DNA from: Aurantimicrobium minutum
GTDB lineage: Bacteria > Actinomycetota > Actinomycetes > Actinomycetales > Microbacteriaceae
NCBI RefSeq assembly: GCF_029893825.1
Contig: NZ_JARXXV010000001.1
Span: 1,116,001-1,180,000 of the forward strand
Direction of reading: 5' to 3'
Length of the DNA stretch: 64,000 nt
Of the stretch, positions 50,732 through 59,832 are shown piece by piece (position 1 is the stretch's first letter; each line of letters opens with the position of its first letter). Made by a program: the position numbers and the translations under genes. Below the pieces are notes generated by a model. The model worked only from the letters and a program-made list of their open reading frames with translations, made no database searches and was not told the DNA's origin.

Positions 50732-52231
50732 ATGAGCGCAACAATCCAAAGCCCCTCACAAGGCAAAGGGCTCCAAGCAAACACTCTGGGTGTTTTCGGT
50801 TCCACCGTCATTGGACTCGCCTCGACTGCACCGCTTTACTCTCTCGCAGCGACCCTGGGATACGTCGTTCTTGCCGTCGGTGCACAGGCGCCCCTCGTTT
50901 TCATCATCGCTGCCATCCCGATGATTTTTGCTGCCTTCGCATATCAAGAACTCAACCGCTCCATGCCTGACTGTGGCACGACCTTCGTCTGGGGCACAAA
51001 AGCTTTCGGCCCCATTACTGGCTGGATTGGCGGCTGGGCTCTCGCCGTTGCCAGCGTGATGGTGTTGGCAAACGTCAGCGAAGTCACAGCCATCTATTTT
51101 TGGTACCTGGTAGGCAATGTCGGTTTTGCTGAAGACCCCGCCATTGTGATTTGGACTGCCGTTGCCTTCATTGCTCTGATGACGGCAATCAGTGTTCTCG
51201 GACTCCAGATCGGCGAGCGCATGCAAACCGTTCTCATGATCTTCCAAATTGGCCTCTTGGTCGCTTTTGGTGTTCTCGCATTCATTAATGCCGCCGGCGG
51301 ATCCAACCCTGACTCCGTTCAATTCTCATGGTCGTGGTTTGATGCAACTCAATTGGACTCGTGGTCGGGCTTTATGCAGGCCGTACTTCTCGCCCTCTTT
51401 ATCTACTGGGGTTGGGACACCTGTCTGGCACTGAATGAAGAGACCCGCAATCCGAAGAAGACCCCTGGTCGAGCAGCATTGCTCACCATTGTGATTCTCA
51501 TCGTGGTCTATGTTGGCGTCACCATTGGTGTGATGATGTTCTCCGGCTTTGGAGAAGCAGGCTTTGGTCTGGCAAACCCTGACAACTTAGATGATGTGTT
51601 CTCAGTACTTCGAGACGTGTTCTTTGGACAGTGGGGTTGGCTTCTGATCCTGGCCGTCATGATCTCTGCCGCTTCCTCAACGCAGACAACCATCCTGCCC
51701 ACTGCTCGAGGAACACTGTCGATGGCTGTCTATAAAGCACTACCTGCCAAGTTTGCTCAGATTCACCCCCGCTACAAGACCCCATGGTTCTCCACCGTGG
51801 TGATGGGTGTTGCCGCGATTGTCTACTACGTCGTGATGTCCTTCCTCTCCACAGATATGTTGGCGGACTCATTGTCCTCAATGGGTCTCGCGATTGCGTT
51901 CTACTACGCCATCACGAGCTTCTCAGCGATGTGGTACTTCCGGAAGACGTTGCGAGAGAGTGCACGTAATCTGTGGATGCGAGGGATCTTCCCCTTCTTG
52001 GGTGGTCTTCTTCTGACCTATGCATTCATTCAGTCAGCGCTGGACATGTTCAACGTTGACTATGGCTACACCGTGCTCCTGGGTGTGGGTGGTTCGTTCG
52101 TGATCGGTGTGGGCGCCATTTTGATCGGCTTTGTCTTGATGGGTGCCTGGTGGTTACGACCTGGCTCCAAGCAGTTCTTCCGTGGAGAGAGCCTGAACAA
52201 GGACACCCCTGTTTTGGTTCCTGACATTTAA
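50732..52231 (+). CDS. APC family amino acid or amine permease
   Basis: The 499 residues have about twelve helices with APC features: VIGLASTAPLYSLAATLGY in helix 1, TFVWGTKAFGPITGWIGGWAL at helix 3 and ALFIYWGWDTCLALNEETRNP near 225. It is larger than the permease at 6498. It should import an amine or amino acid. It lies 8 nt before a flavin amine oxidase gene, so a polyamine, tyramine or similar amine is a reasonable substrate. GGAGAGG precedes ATG. Confidence 0.9.
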   Translation: MSATIQSPSQGKGLQANTLGVFGSTVIGLASTAPLYSLAATLGYVVLAVGAQAPLVFIIAAIPMIFAAFAYQELNRSMPDCGTTFVWGTKAFGPITGWIGGWALAVASVMVLANVSEVTAIYFWYLVGNVGFAEDPAIVIWTAVAFIALMTAISVLGLQIGERMQTVLMIFQIGLLVAFGVLAFINAAGGSNPDSVQFSWSWFDATQLDSWSGFMQAVLLALFIYWGWDTCLALNEETRNPKKTPGRAALLTIVILIVVYVGVTIGVMMFSGFGEAGFGLANPDNLDDVFSVLRDVFFGQWGWLLILAVMISAASSTQTTILPTARGTLSMAVYKALPAKFAQIHPRYKTPWFSTVVMGVAAIVYYVVMSFLSTDMLADSLSSMGLAIAFYYAITSFSAMWYFRKTLRESARNLWMRGIFPFLGGLLLTYAFIQSALDMFNVDYGYTVLLGVGGSFVIGVGAILIGFVLMGAWWLRPGSKQFFRGESLNKDTPVLVPDI

Positions 52232-52239
52232 CGATTGCT

Positions 52240-53571
52240 ATGAGTAAAGAACACACCACCATCGTTATTGGTGCAGGAGTCGCCGGACTTACTGCAGCGC
52301 GTCTGCTCAACCAACAACGCACCCAGGTCATTGTGCTCGAAGCACGCAATCGCATCGGTGGCCGTCTGCATTCCGAACACCGAGATGGCTATGTCACCGA
52401 CCTAGGTGCATCCTGGATCCACGGCATAGATGACAGCCCCGTTGAAAAGATGTGCTCCTACCTGGGAATGCCCATGGTCGAGTTCACGGTGGGCAGCTTC
52501 CAACCAGATAGTCGCCCCATTCTCTATTTCAGCCCCGAGGGCGATCAGCTCACGCCTGAGCTAGCTCATGCCTTCACCCAGGACATCCACACCTTCGATG
52601 AGATTCTCGTGGCGGTCATCTCCACAATTCCTACCGGCAGTTCCTATGCCGACGCAGTTGAGATAGCTCTGAAGAAAACACGATGGAACGAGGATCGTTG
52701 CGCCCGTGTACGTGAATACATGCAGCACCGCACCGAAGAACAAGACGGTGCACACTTCACCCAGATCGATGCGCACGGCCTCGACAACGAAGAAGTGGAT
52801 GGTGACGAGGTTGTCTTCCCGCAAGGCTATGACCAACTAGCTCACGGTCTTGCCCGCGGCCTTGATATTCGTCTCGAGCACACCGTTACTCGCGTCACCT
52901 GGAACAGTAGCGGTGTCTCGATTGAGACTGACCGAGGAAGCTTCTCGGCCGATCAGGTCATCATCACCGTTCCGGTGGGAGTGCTCCAGTCAGAGGGCTT
53001 CATTATTGAACCTCCGTTGCCCGAAACGGTTGAGAAGGCTCTGAGTAGTTTCCGGATGAATGATTTTGAGAAAATCATTCTCCGTTATGACCAGAAGTTC
53101 TGGGATGAGGACATCTACGCTTTCCGTCGCCAAGGACCTGCCGGTGATTGGTGGCACTCTTGGTATGACCTCACCAGCCTGCATGGAACACCAGCATTGC
53201 TGACATTTGCGGCAGGGCCCTGCGCAATTGAGACTCGTCACCTCTCCGATGAGGCGGTTGCTGAACTCGTCACCACTGCACTTCGTCAGATCTATGGAGA
53301 AGCTGTCCCCGCTCCGCACACGATTCATCGCACCAATTGGAAAGAAGACCCGCTTGCCCTGGGAGCATATTCCTTCCTCACCGTTGGTGCAGAAACGTCA
53401 GAACACGACCATCTCGCAACCCCGGTTGGTGGGGTCCTCCACATCGCCGGTGAAGCCACCTGGCGAGATGACCCTGCAACGGTTACCGCTGCACTGATGT
53501 CAGGACACCGAGCTGCCGAGAACGTGTTGAAACGACCCGTTCCCATCAGCACGTTGTGGGAGCAGTACTAG
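52240..53571 (+). CDS. Flavin-containing amine oxidase
   Basis: The 443 residues open with the FAD-binding VIGAGVAGLTAARLL (about 7-21), followed by EARNRIGGRLHSE, and close with GGVLHIAGEATWRDDPATVTAAL (FAD fingerprint). It should oxidise an amine to an aldehyde, H2O2 and ammonia, as monoamine or polyamine oxidases do. It probably works with the permease encoded 8 nt upstream for use of amines as N source. The exact substrate is open. Confidence 0.92.
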   Translation: MSKEHTTIVIGAGVAGLTAARLLNQQRTQVIVLEARNRIGGRLHSEHRDGYVTDLGASWIHGIDDSPVEKMCSYLGMPMVEFTVGSFQPDSRPILYFSPEGDQLTPELAHAFTQDIHTFDEILVAVISTIPTGSSYADAVEIALKKTRWNEDRCARVREYMQHRTEEQDGAHFTQIDAHGLDNEEVDGDEVVFPQGYDQLAHGLARGLDIRLEHTVTRVTWNSSGVSIETDRGSFSADQVIITVPVGVLQSEGFIIEPPLPETVEKALSSFRMNDFEKIILRYDQKFWDEDIYAFRRQGPAGDWWHSWYDLTSLHGTPALLTFAAGPCAIETRHLSDEAVAELVTTALRQIYGEAVPAPHTIHRTNWKEDPLALGAYSFLTVGAETSEHDHLATPVGGVLHIAGEATWRDDPATVTAALMSGHRAAENVLKRPVPISTLWEQY

Positions 53572-53592
53572 CACAGCACTAGGAAGTACTGC

Positions 53593-53733
53593 CTAGCCCT
53601 TCTTGCATTTCTCGGAGCAGTACTTCACGTTCTCCCAATCACGTGCCCACTTCTTACGCCACTCAAAGGGCAGACCACAACGCTCACAGACCTTGGGGGC
53701 AAAGCCGTTCTTTGTCTGGGCGATACGATGCAT
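53593..53733 (-). CDS. DUF2256 zinc-ribbon-like protein
   Basis: This 46-residue protein matches DUF2256: [16 protein letters not shown], then [11 protein letters not shown], with four Cys in C-x2-C ... C-x3-C spacing that should bind zinc. Function is unknown. ATG 53733 was chosen since homology starts near [10 protein letters not shown] and GTGAAG stands as weak ribosome site; longer frames run into padR. It converges on the amine oxidase gene. Confidence 0.87.
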   Translation of the reverse strand: MHRIAQTKNGFAPKVCERCGLPFEWRKKWARDWENVKYCSEKCKKG

Positions 53734-53797
53734 GGCTTCACCATAACCCAAGCAACCGATTCGCAGAGAGCGAAAGCTCTTCCGGTCTCCCGTGAAG

Positions 53798-53807
53798 CGA
53801 TATATCG
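53798..53807. promoter_or_regulatory. Palindrome upstream of padR, candidate PadR operator
   Basis: CGATATATCG is a perfect 10-bp palindrome 45 nt before padR and next to TTAACA (53807-53812), a possible -10 box. PadR operators in actinobacteria often contain ATATCG-type halves, so self-control is plausible. Confidence 0.5.
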
Positions 53808-53851
53808 TTAACACGTTGCTTTCGCCACGGTCCCACCATAAAGGAGCCCCC

Positions 53852-54382
53852 ATGAAGAATTCCTCTACTGACTGGTCACTAGGATCTGCCCTCAACACTC
53901 TTGAAGAATTGGGGGGGCAATTCAAGCGCAATGTCGACATGCGCATGCGCAAAGGTGATGTTCGCATGGCTGTCATTCGCTTACTGAGCGAGTCACCCAT
54001 GCACGGCTACCAAATCATTCACGAGATTGAATCCCGCAGTGGTGGGGCATGGAAGCCAAGCCCTGGTTCCGTTTATCCCACGCTCCAAATGCTCGTCGAT
54101 GAAGGTCTCCTCGAGTCCAAGGAAAACAAGGGGCGCAGAACATACTCCCTCACCTCCGGCGGTGTTGAAGTTGCCGCCGCAGAAGCAGAGAAACCTGCTC
54201 CTTGGGAAACAGGTTTTGATCGCCCCACCGGTCCTCGTGGAACACTTGCCATCTCTGGCATGAAGATTGCGAAGGCCGCCGCTGAAGTTGCGCGCACTGG
54301 CTCTCCCGAACAGATGGAGAAGGCGGCACAGTTGCTCGATGAGGCAGCGAAAAAACTTTCTGCCATTGTGTCGCACAATTAA
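53852..54382 (+). CDS. PadR-family transcriptional regulator
   Basis: The 176 residues have a PadR wHTH (about 38-110): [37 protein letters not shown] and the wing [16 protein letters not shown]. The C-terminal helices (about 120-176) serve dimer formation. The start ATG 53852 has AAGGAG upstream; an earlier in-frame ATG lacks one. The sensed ligand is unknown. It is 3 nt from the ABC1 kinase gene and probably cotranscribed with it. Confidence 0.92.
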   Translation: MKNSSTDWSLGSALNTLEELGGQFKRNVDMRMRKGDVRMAVIRLLSESPMHGYQIIHEIESRSGGAWKPSPGSVYPTLQMLVDEGLLESKENKGRRTYSLTSGGVEVAAAEAEKPAPWETGFDRPTGPRGTLAISGMKIAKAAAEVARTGSPEQMEKAAQLLDEAAKKLSAIVSHN

Positions 54383-54385
54383 GGG

Positions 54386-56116
54386 GTGGGTAACCCCGAG
54401 ACAGGTATAGCCAGCGAGCCATTAAGTGCTCGCGAAGCTCGCGCGCGCTATCGCAGAATTTTGCGCTTTGCCGCTCTTCACCTCGCTTCCCTGTGGTGGT
54501 TTGAACTCGTACTACCTCGATTTGGTCTGAACTCTATTGCGAACAAGACCCGAACGAGACGACTTCAACGCATTGCACGCAGCTTTCAAAAGCTAGCTCT
54601 AGATCTCAGTGGTCTTCTGATTAAGCTTGGCCAGTTCATGTCAACGCGCCTGGACATCCTCCCCGCGGAAATAACCAAAGAACTTGAAGGTCTCCAGGAC
54701 GAAGTCCCTGCCGTGGACTTCGCGCTTATCCGTGCCATGGCGGAGAACGAACTAGGGCTACCCCTAGAGCAGGTATTTACTTCTGTTGAATCCACTCCAC
54801 TGGCAGCTGCATCACTGGGTCAGGTTCACCGTGCAGTCTTATCTGACGACGAAGCTGCAGAGTTGGGATTCTCCAACGTAGTTCTGAAAATTCAACGCCC
54901 GGGCATTGACGGCATTGTCGAGGTTGACCTCAGCGCACTTCGTCGAGTGGCAGGCTGGCTCAGCCGAATTCGACTGGTCAATCGTCGTGCAGATGCACCG
55001 GCACTGATGGACGAATTCGCTGCCACCTGCCTCGAAGAGATCGACTACCTCAACGAGGCTGCAAATGCTGAGCGATTTGCTGAGAACTTTGCCGACAATC
55101 CTCGCGTTCGTGTTCCTGGGGTTGTCTGGGAGAGATCCACTCGTCGCGTACTAGTCCAAGAAGATGTTACAAACATCAAGATCACAGACCTAAGTTCTCT
55201 CCGAGCTGCAGGGATTGATCCTGCTCAGGTTGCTGATGAATTCGCAGCAATCATGTTTGATCAGGTGTTCATCCACGGCTTCTTCCATGCTGACCCTCAC
55301 CCGGGAAATATCTTTATCCAGCCCCTCGACGAAGAGGATGAGTTTGGCCAAACCTGGCGCATGACTTTCATCGACTTCGGCATGATGGGCGAGGTTCCCT
55401 CAAGCTTAGGCAAGGCACTGCGCACCACCGTGATTGCTGCCGCATCACGCGATGGTGCTGGAATGGTCGATGGAATGCGCGAGATTGGTGTCCTGATGCC
55501 CAGCGCTGACACCGTTGAACTAGAGCGAGCACTCACCAAAGTCTTTGACCGTTTCGGGGGCATCAGCTTTGTCGAGCTTCAAACTATTGACCCTCGCGAG
55601 TTCAAGTCATTCGTGAATGAGTTTTCCGACATCGTCAGAGCCTTACCGTTTCAATTCCCTGAGAACTTCCTCCTGGTTATCAGAGCGATCTCGTTGACCT
55701 CAGGAGTGTGTAGCTCGGTGAATCCACAATTCAACATTTGGAACGCCATCGAACCCTACTCTGCCAAGCTCATCAAGGCAGAGGGCGGTAACGTCATCGA
55801 GGCGTTCCTCAGAGACGGGCTCACTTCTCTGAGCCTTCTTGCTCGATTGCCCAAACGAGTGGACTCTCTCATCACCAGGGCAGAACTCGGTCAGCTCTCG
55901 CTGCGAAACCCAGAACTTGAGAAGCGAACATCTTCAGTTGCACGCGCCGTGAGAAGAGTGGTCTCCGCTGTACTTTTTGGGGTGTTCTTCATCAGTGGCC
56001 TGATCACTATCGACACCAACACCACTCTGGCCACTTGGATGTTTGTAATTTCAGCAGTGCCTTTATTACATGCTCTTTTTGCAGACGTCATTGCACGTCG
56101 AGGCCCGTTGCCCTAA
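54386..56116 (+). CDS. ABC1/UbiB family atypical kinase
   Basis: The 576 residues carry the UbiB signature: LLIKLGQFMSTR (KxGQ), AAASLGQVHRA (Ala-rich loop), VVLKIQRPGI (Lys), HADPHPGNIF and IDFGMMGE (DFG). Two helices near the C-terminus anchor it in the membrane. UbiB proteins bind ATP and support quinone synthesis or lipid movement; with menaquinone genes in this window, a role in quinone handling is possible. GTG 54386 follows padR by 3 nt. Confidence 0.94.
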   Translation: MGNPETGIASEPLSAREARARYRRILRFAALHLASLWWFELVLPRFGLNSIANKTRTRRLQRIARSFQKLALDLSGLLIKLGQFMSTRLDILPAEITKELEGLQDEVPAVDFALIRAMAENELGLPLEQVFTSVESTPLAAASLGQVHRAVLSDDEAAELGFSNVVLKIQRPGIDGIVEVDLSALRRVAGWLSRIRLVNRRADAPALMDEFAATCLEEIDYLNEAANAERFAENFADNPRVRVPGVVWERSTRRVLVQEDVTNIKITDLSSLRAAGIDPAQVADEFAAIMFDQVFIHGFFHADPHPGNIFIQPLDEEDEFGQTWRMTFIDFGMMGEVPSSLGKALRTTVIAAASRDGAGMVDGMREIGVLMPSADTVELERALTKVFDRFGGISFVELQTIDPREFKSFVNEFSDIVRALPFQFPENFLLVIRAISLTSGVCSSVNPQFNIWNAIEPYSAKLIKAEGGNVIEAFLRDGLTSLSLLARLPKRVDSLITRAELGQLSLRNPELEKRTSSVARAVRRVVSAVLFGVFFISGLITIDTNTTLATWMFVISAVPLLHALFADVIARRGPLP

Positions 56117-56853
56117 TCGATGAGGGAGTTCAGTGTTCCCTGAGGCAAACAAATCCAACCTTCTGTCCTCGCGCGTGACAGTTGATCCTCGCGTGGGGTT
56201 AGGGCCTGCCCCCGAGTAACAGCACGTGCAGCAAAAGCAGCAATAACCGCGTCAAAAGCATCACACGACGAAACCATGAGGTCTTCAAAATCTCCCGGGT
56301 TGAACCACGCCACTTCTGCTTTCAGTTCACAAATGAGGCCTTTTCGTATGTCTTCGGACGTGCGGTAACCAGAGGTGTGAAAACCCCACAACCGCAAAGA
56401 TGCTCCTGGATATACCTCTGCGATTCGTTCAGTGCCCACACGATTGAGTGGTACTCCTGCCTCTGAAAGGCGAGAAAGTAACCCTGCGCATCTCATTGCC
56501 GTAAGCCCCAAACGATCAGTGGAGACACTCAATGGCCAGCGACCTGTTACTTCTCGAACATGACGGTCCGTCTCGCGATATGCCAAGCTCCTGCGCCACG
56601 TCATTCCACCATCAAAGTCATGCTGTGAGAAGTTACCGTCAGCTTGCTGAACCATGAAATTCACAAATTGTTCAGGCCACCCCAATGCGCAATCGATACC
56701 GAGCTTGTCTACTTGAGAAGCAAGATTAACAATGGGCTCATCGGTAAGACCCAGTTGGAGATCGACAACTACAGCTCGTGAAGAACTCCACTCCACAACT
56801 GCAAGCGCAGTCCCCTTGGGTTCCGCGGCAAGATCTACTCCGGCTGTCAGCAC
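56113..56853 (-). CDS. DUF429 protein (RNase H-like fold)
   Basis: The 246 residues match DUF429: AGVDLAAEPKGTALAVVEW at the N-terminus (first acidic residue of an RNase H-like fold), LGIDCALGWPEQF, GMTWRRSLAYRETD with Arg/Thr, and SSCDAFDAVIAAFAARAV. Function is unknown; the fold suggests nuclease or nucleotide binding. TAGTGT lies 6 nt before GTG (56860-56865). It converges with the ABC1 kinase by 4 nt. Confidence 0.83.
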   Translation of the reverse strand: MLTAGVDLAAEPKGTALAVVEWSSSRAVVVDLQLGLTDEPIVNLASQVDKLGIDCALGWPEQFVNFMVQQADGNFSQHDFDGGMTWRRSLAYRETDRHVREVTGRWPLSVSTDRLGLTAMRCAGLLSRLSEAGVPLNRVGTERIAEVYPGASLRLWGFHTSGYRTSEDIRKGLICELKAEVAWFNPGDFEDLMVSSCDAFDAVIAAFAARAVTRGQALTPREDQLSRARTEGWICLPQGTLNSLID

Positions 56854-56895
56854 AGCCTCACACTACCTAAACTCTGATGATCGCAGGCAACAAAA

Positions 56896-56917
56896 AAGAC
56901 CCACCAGAGTGGGTCTT
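56896..56917 (-). terminator. Terminator of the tRNA-Arg gene
   Basis: AAGACCCAC and GTGGGTCTT pair over 9 bp with a CAGA loop; on the minus strand a T-run follows (56892-56897). It stands 6 nt past the tRNA 3' end, so it ends the tRNA transcript. Confidence 0.85.
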
Positions 56918-56923
56918 GATTTG

Positions 56924-56996
56924 TGCGCCCGAAGGGATTCGAACCCCTAACCTTCTGATCCGTAGTCAGATGCTCTATCCGTTGAGCTACGGGCGC
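56924..56996 (-). tRNA. tRNA-Arg (anticodon ACG)
   Basis: The 73-nt cloverleaf is complete: acceptor GCGCCCG with CGGGCGC, D arm GCTC/GAGC, anticodon stem TCTGA/TCAGA with loop CTACGGA, T arm AGGGG-TTCGAAT-CCCTT, discriminator A. CCA is not encoded, so it must be added by an enzyme. The anticodon ACG reads CGU, and CGC or CGA only after A34 is changed to inosine by TadA, whose gene is at 42616. Confidence 0.97.
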
Positions 56997-57066
56997 AGTG
57001 TTGTAAACAACTTTGAAAGCATAGCAGGGCTCGCGCCTAGCTAAAAATTCGATTGAAGCTCAATCC

Positions 57067-57861
57067 CTACGCGGGGAGGTTGATTAAGGTTGCATGGTCA
57101 TCTTCGACCATGTCATCTGCCTCAGCGTTGACTGCCAGTGAACCAAAGTTCACTTGGCCGCCAATAACGGTGAGCCAAGCGGTGTCTGCAGCATCGCGAC
57201 CGGTCGCAATGCGCATGAGTGTGTGGCGTGGAGCACGTCCCGTTGGGTCAAATACGTGCCAGGAACCATCGATGAATGCTTCGGTAACAGCGTGGAAGTC
57301 TGCGGGGGTCACGCCTGGTGCATAAGTGGAGACCAGTCTGGCGGGAACATCCAGTGCACGCAGCAGAGCGATGTTCAAGTGAGCAAAGTCTCGACACACC
57401 CCATTGCGAGAGATGAGGGTGTGAAGCGCTCCATCGGAGGAGCGGCTTGTTCCGGGGATGTAGTTCAGTTGCTGGTTCACCCAGTCACGAACAGAGTTCA
57501 CCAGTTCAACCCCAGCCAGTCCTGCAAACTCAGCACGGGCCACATTTCCCAGCTGATCAGATTCGCAATAGCGACTCTGGCGTGAATACAGAATCAGGTC
57601 AGACTCGGTCACAGGAGGCGGTGGAGTGGTTCCTGTGATGGTGGCGTCATAGGCAACGCTCACACGGCCTGAGTTCACCTCGGCAATGTGAATACGACCA
57701 CCATGGTGGTCTGCTAATTCACGAACCGGAACTTCTACTTCGTCTTGGCGAACGATGAGCTGCTCCTGGACATTGTTCTTGTCTGCCACGGCGACAGAAA
57801 GCAACAGCCGGGCTGGTGCTTTGGCGTGGAGAACGATGTGGGTGGAAGCAGTGCGCTGCAT
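57067..57861 (-). CDS. Second transglutaminase-like cysteine protease
   Basis: The 264 residues have an N-terminal beta domain and a papain-like core with Cys in NGVCRDFAHL (near 163), His in DFHAVTEAF (near 200) and Asp in VFDPTG (near 215). It is related to the enzyme at 46013 but is encoded alone, without ATP-grasp or alpha-E genes. It could cleave isopeptides made elsewhere or act independently. I start it at ATG 57861; a GACACT box 6 nt upstream is a weak -10 candidate. Confidence 0.88.
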   Translation of the reverse strand: MQRTASTHIVLHAKAPARLLLSVAVADKNNVQEQLIVRQDEVEVPVRELADHHGGRIHIAEVNSGRVSVAYDATITGTTPPPPVTESDLILYSRQSRYCESDQLGNVARAEFAGLAGVELVNSVRDWVNQQLNYIPGTSRSSDGALHTLISRNGVCRDFAHLNIALLRALDVPARLVSTYAPGVTPADFHAVTEAFIDGSWHVFDPTGRAPRHTLMRIATGRDAADTAWLTVIGGQVNFGSLAVNAEADDMVEDDHATLINLPA

Positions 57862-57972
57862 ATCTACAGTGTCCGGTCTGGTCAGAAGAAAAACAAGAGA
57901 CAGGCCCCCACCTGTTAGAGAAGAATATCGGTGAATTCGGGTCCTGAGTTCACCAGCGACTACCTTAGAAGC

Positions 57973-58806
57973 ATGCGCATTGCCACCTGGAACGTGAACT
58001 CTATTCGTGCTCGTGTGGAGCGCGTGGTGGACTACATCGTTCGTGAAGACATTGATGTGCTGTGCATGCAGGAGATCAAGTGTCGGGATAGCCAGTTCCC
58101 TTATGACCAGTTCACTGCCGCCGGATATGAGGTTGTTCTTCATGGCCTCAACCAGTGGAATGGTGTCGCTATCGCCTCACGTCTTCCCCTAGAAGATGTT
58201 CAGATTACTTTCCCCTCGCAACCAGGTTTTGGTGAACTTGACGATGAAGGCAACGCTCCGCTGGAAGCGCGTGCGATTGCCGCCACCGTTGATGGTGTTC
58301 GGTTGTGGAGCTTGTATGTTCCCAACGGTCGTGAACTCGACCACCCGCACTACGCCTACAAACTCGAATGGCTTCGAGGTCTTGCCCGGGACACCGCAGG
58401 CTGGTTGGCAGATTCTCCGGATATGCCACTTGCTCTCTTAGGCGACTGGAACGTTGTTCCTTACGACCACGATGTCTGGGACATCAGTGAGTTCGCTGGC
58501 AGCACCCACGTCTCTCCCCCAGAGCGTGAAGCCTTCTTTGCCTTTGAAGCTGTGGGCCTAACCGATGTTGTGCGACCCCTTATCCCCGAGGGCTATACCT
58601 ACTGGGACTACAAGCAGCTGCGCTTCCCTCGCAATGAAGGTATGCGCATTGACTTCATCTTGGGTTCGCCCGCATTTGCTGAGCTTGTCGACAGCGCAGT
58701 GATTGCCCGTGACGAGCGAAAGGGAGATGGCCCTAGTGACCACGTCCCCGTCGTGGTTGACTTAGTGCGCGACGGCAATGACGATGACCGCCCCATGATT
58801 TGGTAG
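57973..58806 (+). CDS. xthA: Exodeoxyribonuclease III
   Basis: It cuts DNA at abasic sites and trims 3' ends in base excision repair. The 277 residues show the EEP fold: ATWNVNSIRAR, MQEIKCRDSQFPYD (metal Glu), LGDWNVVPYDHD and the catalytic end PSDHVPVVVDL. ATG 57973 fits the family start and TACCTT (57961-57966) lies 6 nt upstream, so the transcript is probably leaderless. A small membrane protein gene follows at 58809. Confidence 0.96.
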   Translation: MRIATWNVNSIRARVERVVDYIVREDIDVLCMQEIKCRDSQFPYDQFTAAGYEVVLHGLNQWNGVAIASRLPLEDVQITFPSQPGFGELDDEGNAPLEARAIAATVDGVRLWSLYVPNGRELDHPHYAYKLEWLRGLARDTAGWLADSPDMPLALLGDWNVVPYDHDVWDISEFAGSTHVSPPEREAFFAFEAVGLTDVVRPLIPEGYTYWDYKQLRFPRNEGMRIDFILGSPAFAELVDSAVIARDERKGDGPSDHVPVVVDLVRDGNDDDRPMIW

Positions 58807-58808
58807 GA

Positions 58809-59150
58809 ATGATGACTGCAACGAAGAAGTCCACCACCCTCAGCATTGTGTTGCTGGTTGTGTCCGTGCTCAGCACACTGGTGCTTTTTATACCTGCTCT
58901 CTTTCTTGCCATGGTCAGCGATAGCTGCAGCGCGAACACCTGCAACATGACGGTGTTCAGCATTGGTTTCTATATTGCTGTTGCAGGTCCAGCTATTTCG
59001 ACCCTGTTGGGTTTGGTGTTCACCATCCGGGCCTTGGTGCAAAAGAAAGACGCCGTGAACTTCGCCCTGATTGGGTTGGGTGGAACCTATGGGGCATTCA
59101 TGCTGGGTGTGGCCATCACGTTTATTGTCGCTGCCAGCAAGACCTCCTAA
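58809..59150 (+). CDS. Three-helix membrane protein of unknown function
   Basis: The 113 residues have three transmembrane helices (about 10-35, 48-78 and 85-110). Two Cys in SDSCSANTCNMT lie in the first outer loop and may form a disulfide. The start is ATG 58809 or 58812, 2 nt after xthA, so it is probably cotranscribed. No family is recognised. It overlaps the end of the convergent gene at 59147 by 4 nt. Confidence 0.65.
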   Translation: MMTATKKSTTLSIVLLVVSVLSTLVLFIPALFLAMVSDSCSANTCNMTVFSIGFYIAVAGPAISTLLGLVFTIRALVQKKDAVNFALIGLGGTYGAFMLGVAITFIVAASKTS

Positions 59151-59749
59151 TACTCAGGCGTCTGGTCTTCAATCAGCTGAGCTAGATCCAAGTTGATGAA
59201 TTGGCGCAGCCGGTCGCTGCGCTCTTCTTCGTAGTTTTCTCCGCCGAACTCGATAGCTTCTTTACGGTCAAGTGTGCGTTCCATTTCACGTGAGAGCTCA
59301 GCCCAGGCGAGAGAGTGTGCTTCGGTGATGAGTGCACGAAGCCACTGTTCATTGGTGAGGTTTTCCTTAAGTCTGCGGGCGACTTCTTCCAACGAGCCCA
59401 AGCGAATGGTGAGGTTGTTGACGTCTCCGCGGCGATAGTCATCCTTGAACATTGCCTCACCGCGAAGGCGGCGAGCACGGGTGAGATCTGCGGATACAGC
59501 TGCAGCGGTCTCGAGGTTTTCTACTGCCAAGGTAGTGATGACTTCTTTGGCGGGTTCTAAATAGATGCTGGGGTCAAAGGCGTCAGGTTGAGTAATGGCC
59601 TGCACCAATATCTTGTTCTTGATGGCCATCACAGCACCAAGTCGGGCCATGGCCAAACCATCGTCAGCAGAGGAGGCGATGCTCTCTAGGATTTCTGGGG
59701 TGGGTTCAACAGGGGCACTGTTCTTGCGCCACATGCGCCAGTTAGCCAT
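59147..59749 (-). CDS. Conserved protein of unknown function
   Basis: The 200 residues are mostly helical and charged, with no signal peptide, membrane helix or motif that I know. Notable are a basic start MANWRMWRKN, a region MAIKNKILVQAITQ and a C-terminal acidic stretch LIEDQTPEY. GGAG precedes ATG by about 7 nt. I recognise the general look of a conserved actinobacterial protein, but cannot name its function. Confidence 0.6.
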   Translation of the reverse strand: MANWRMWRKNSAPVEPTPEILESIASSADDGLAMARLGAVMAIKNKILVQAITQPDAFDPSIYLEPAKEVITTLAVENLETAAAVSADLTRARRLRGEAMFKDDYRRGDVNNLTIRLGSLEEVARRLKENLTNEQWLRALITEAHSLAWAELSREMERTLDRKEAIEFGGENYEEERSDRLRQFINLDLAQLIEDQTPEY

Positions 59750-59832
59750 GCGTTCTCCCTGGAATTGCCTACACTTCCAGACTACCGAGGCACAGCTGAC
59801 ACTTCGCTGAAGGGTGAGGTGTTCTCCCCTAG

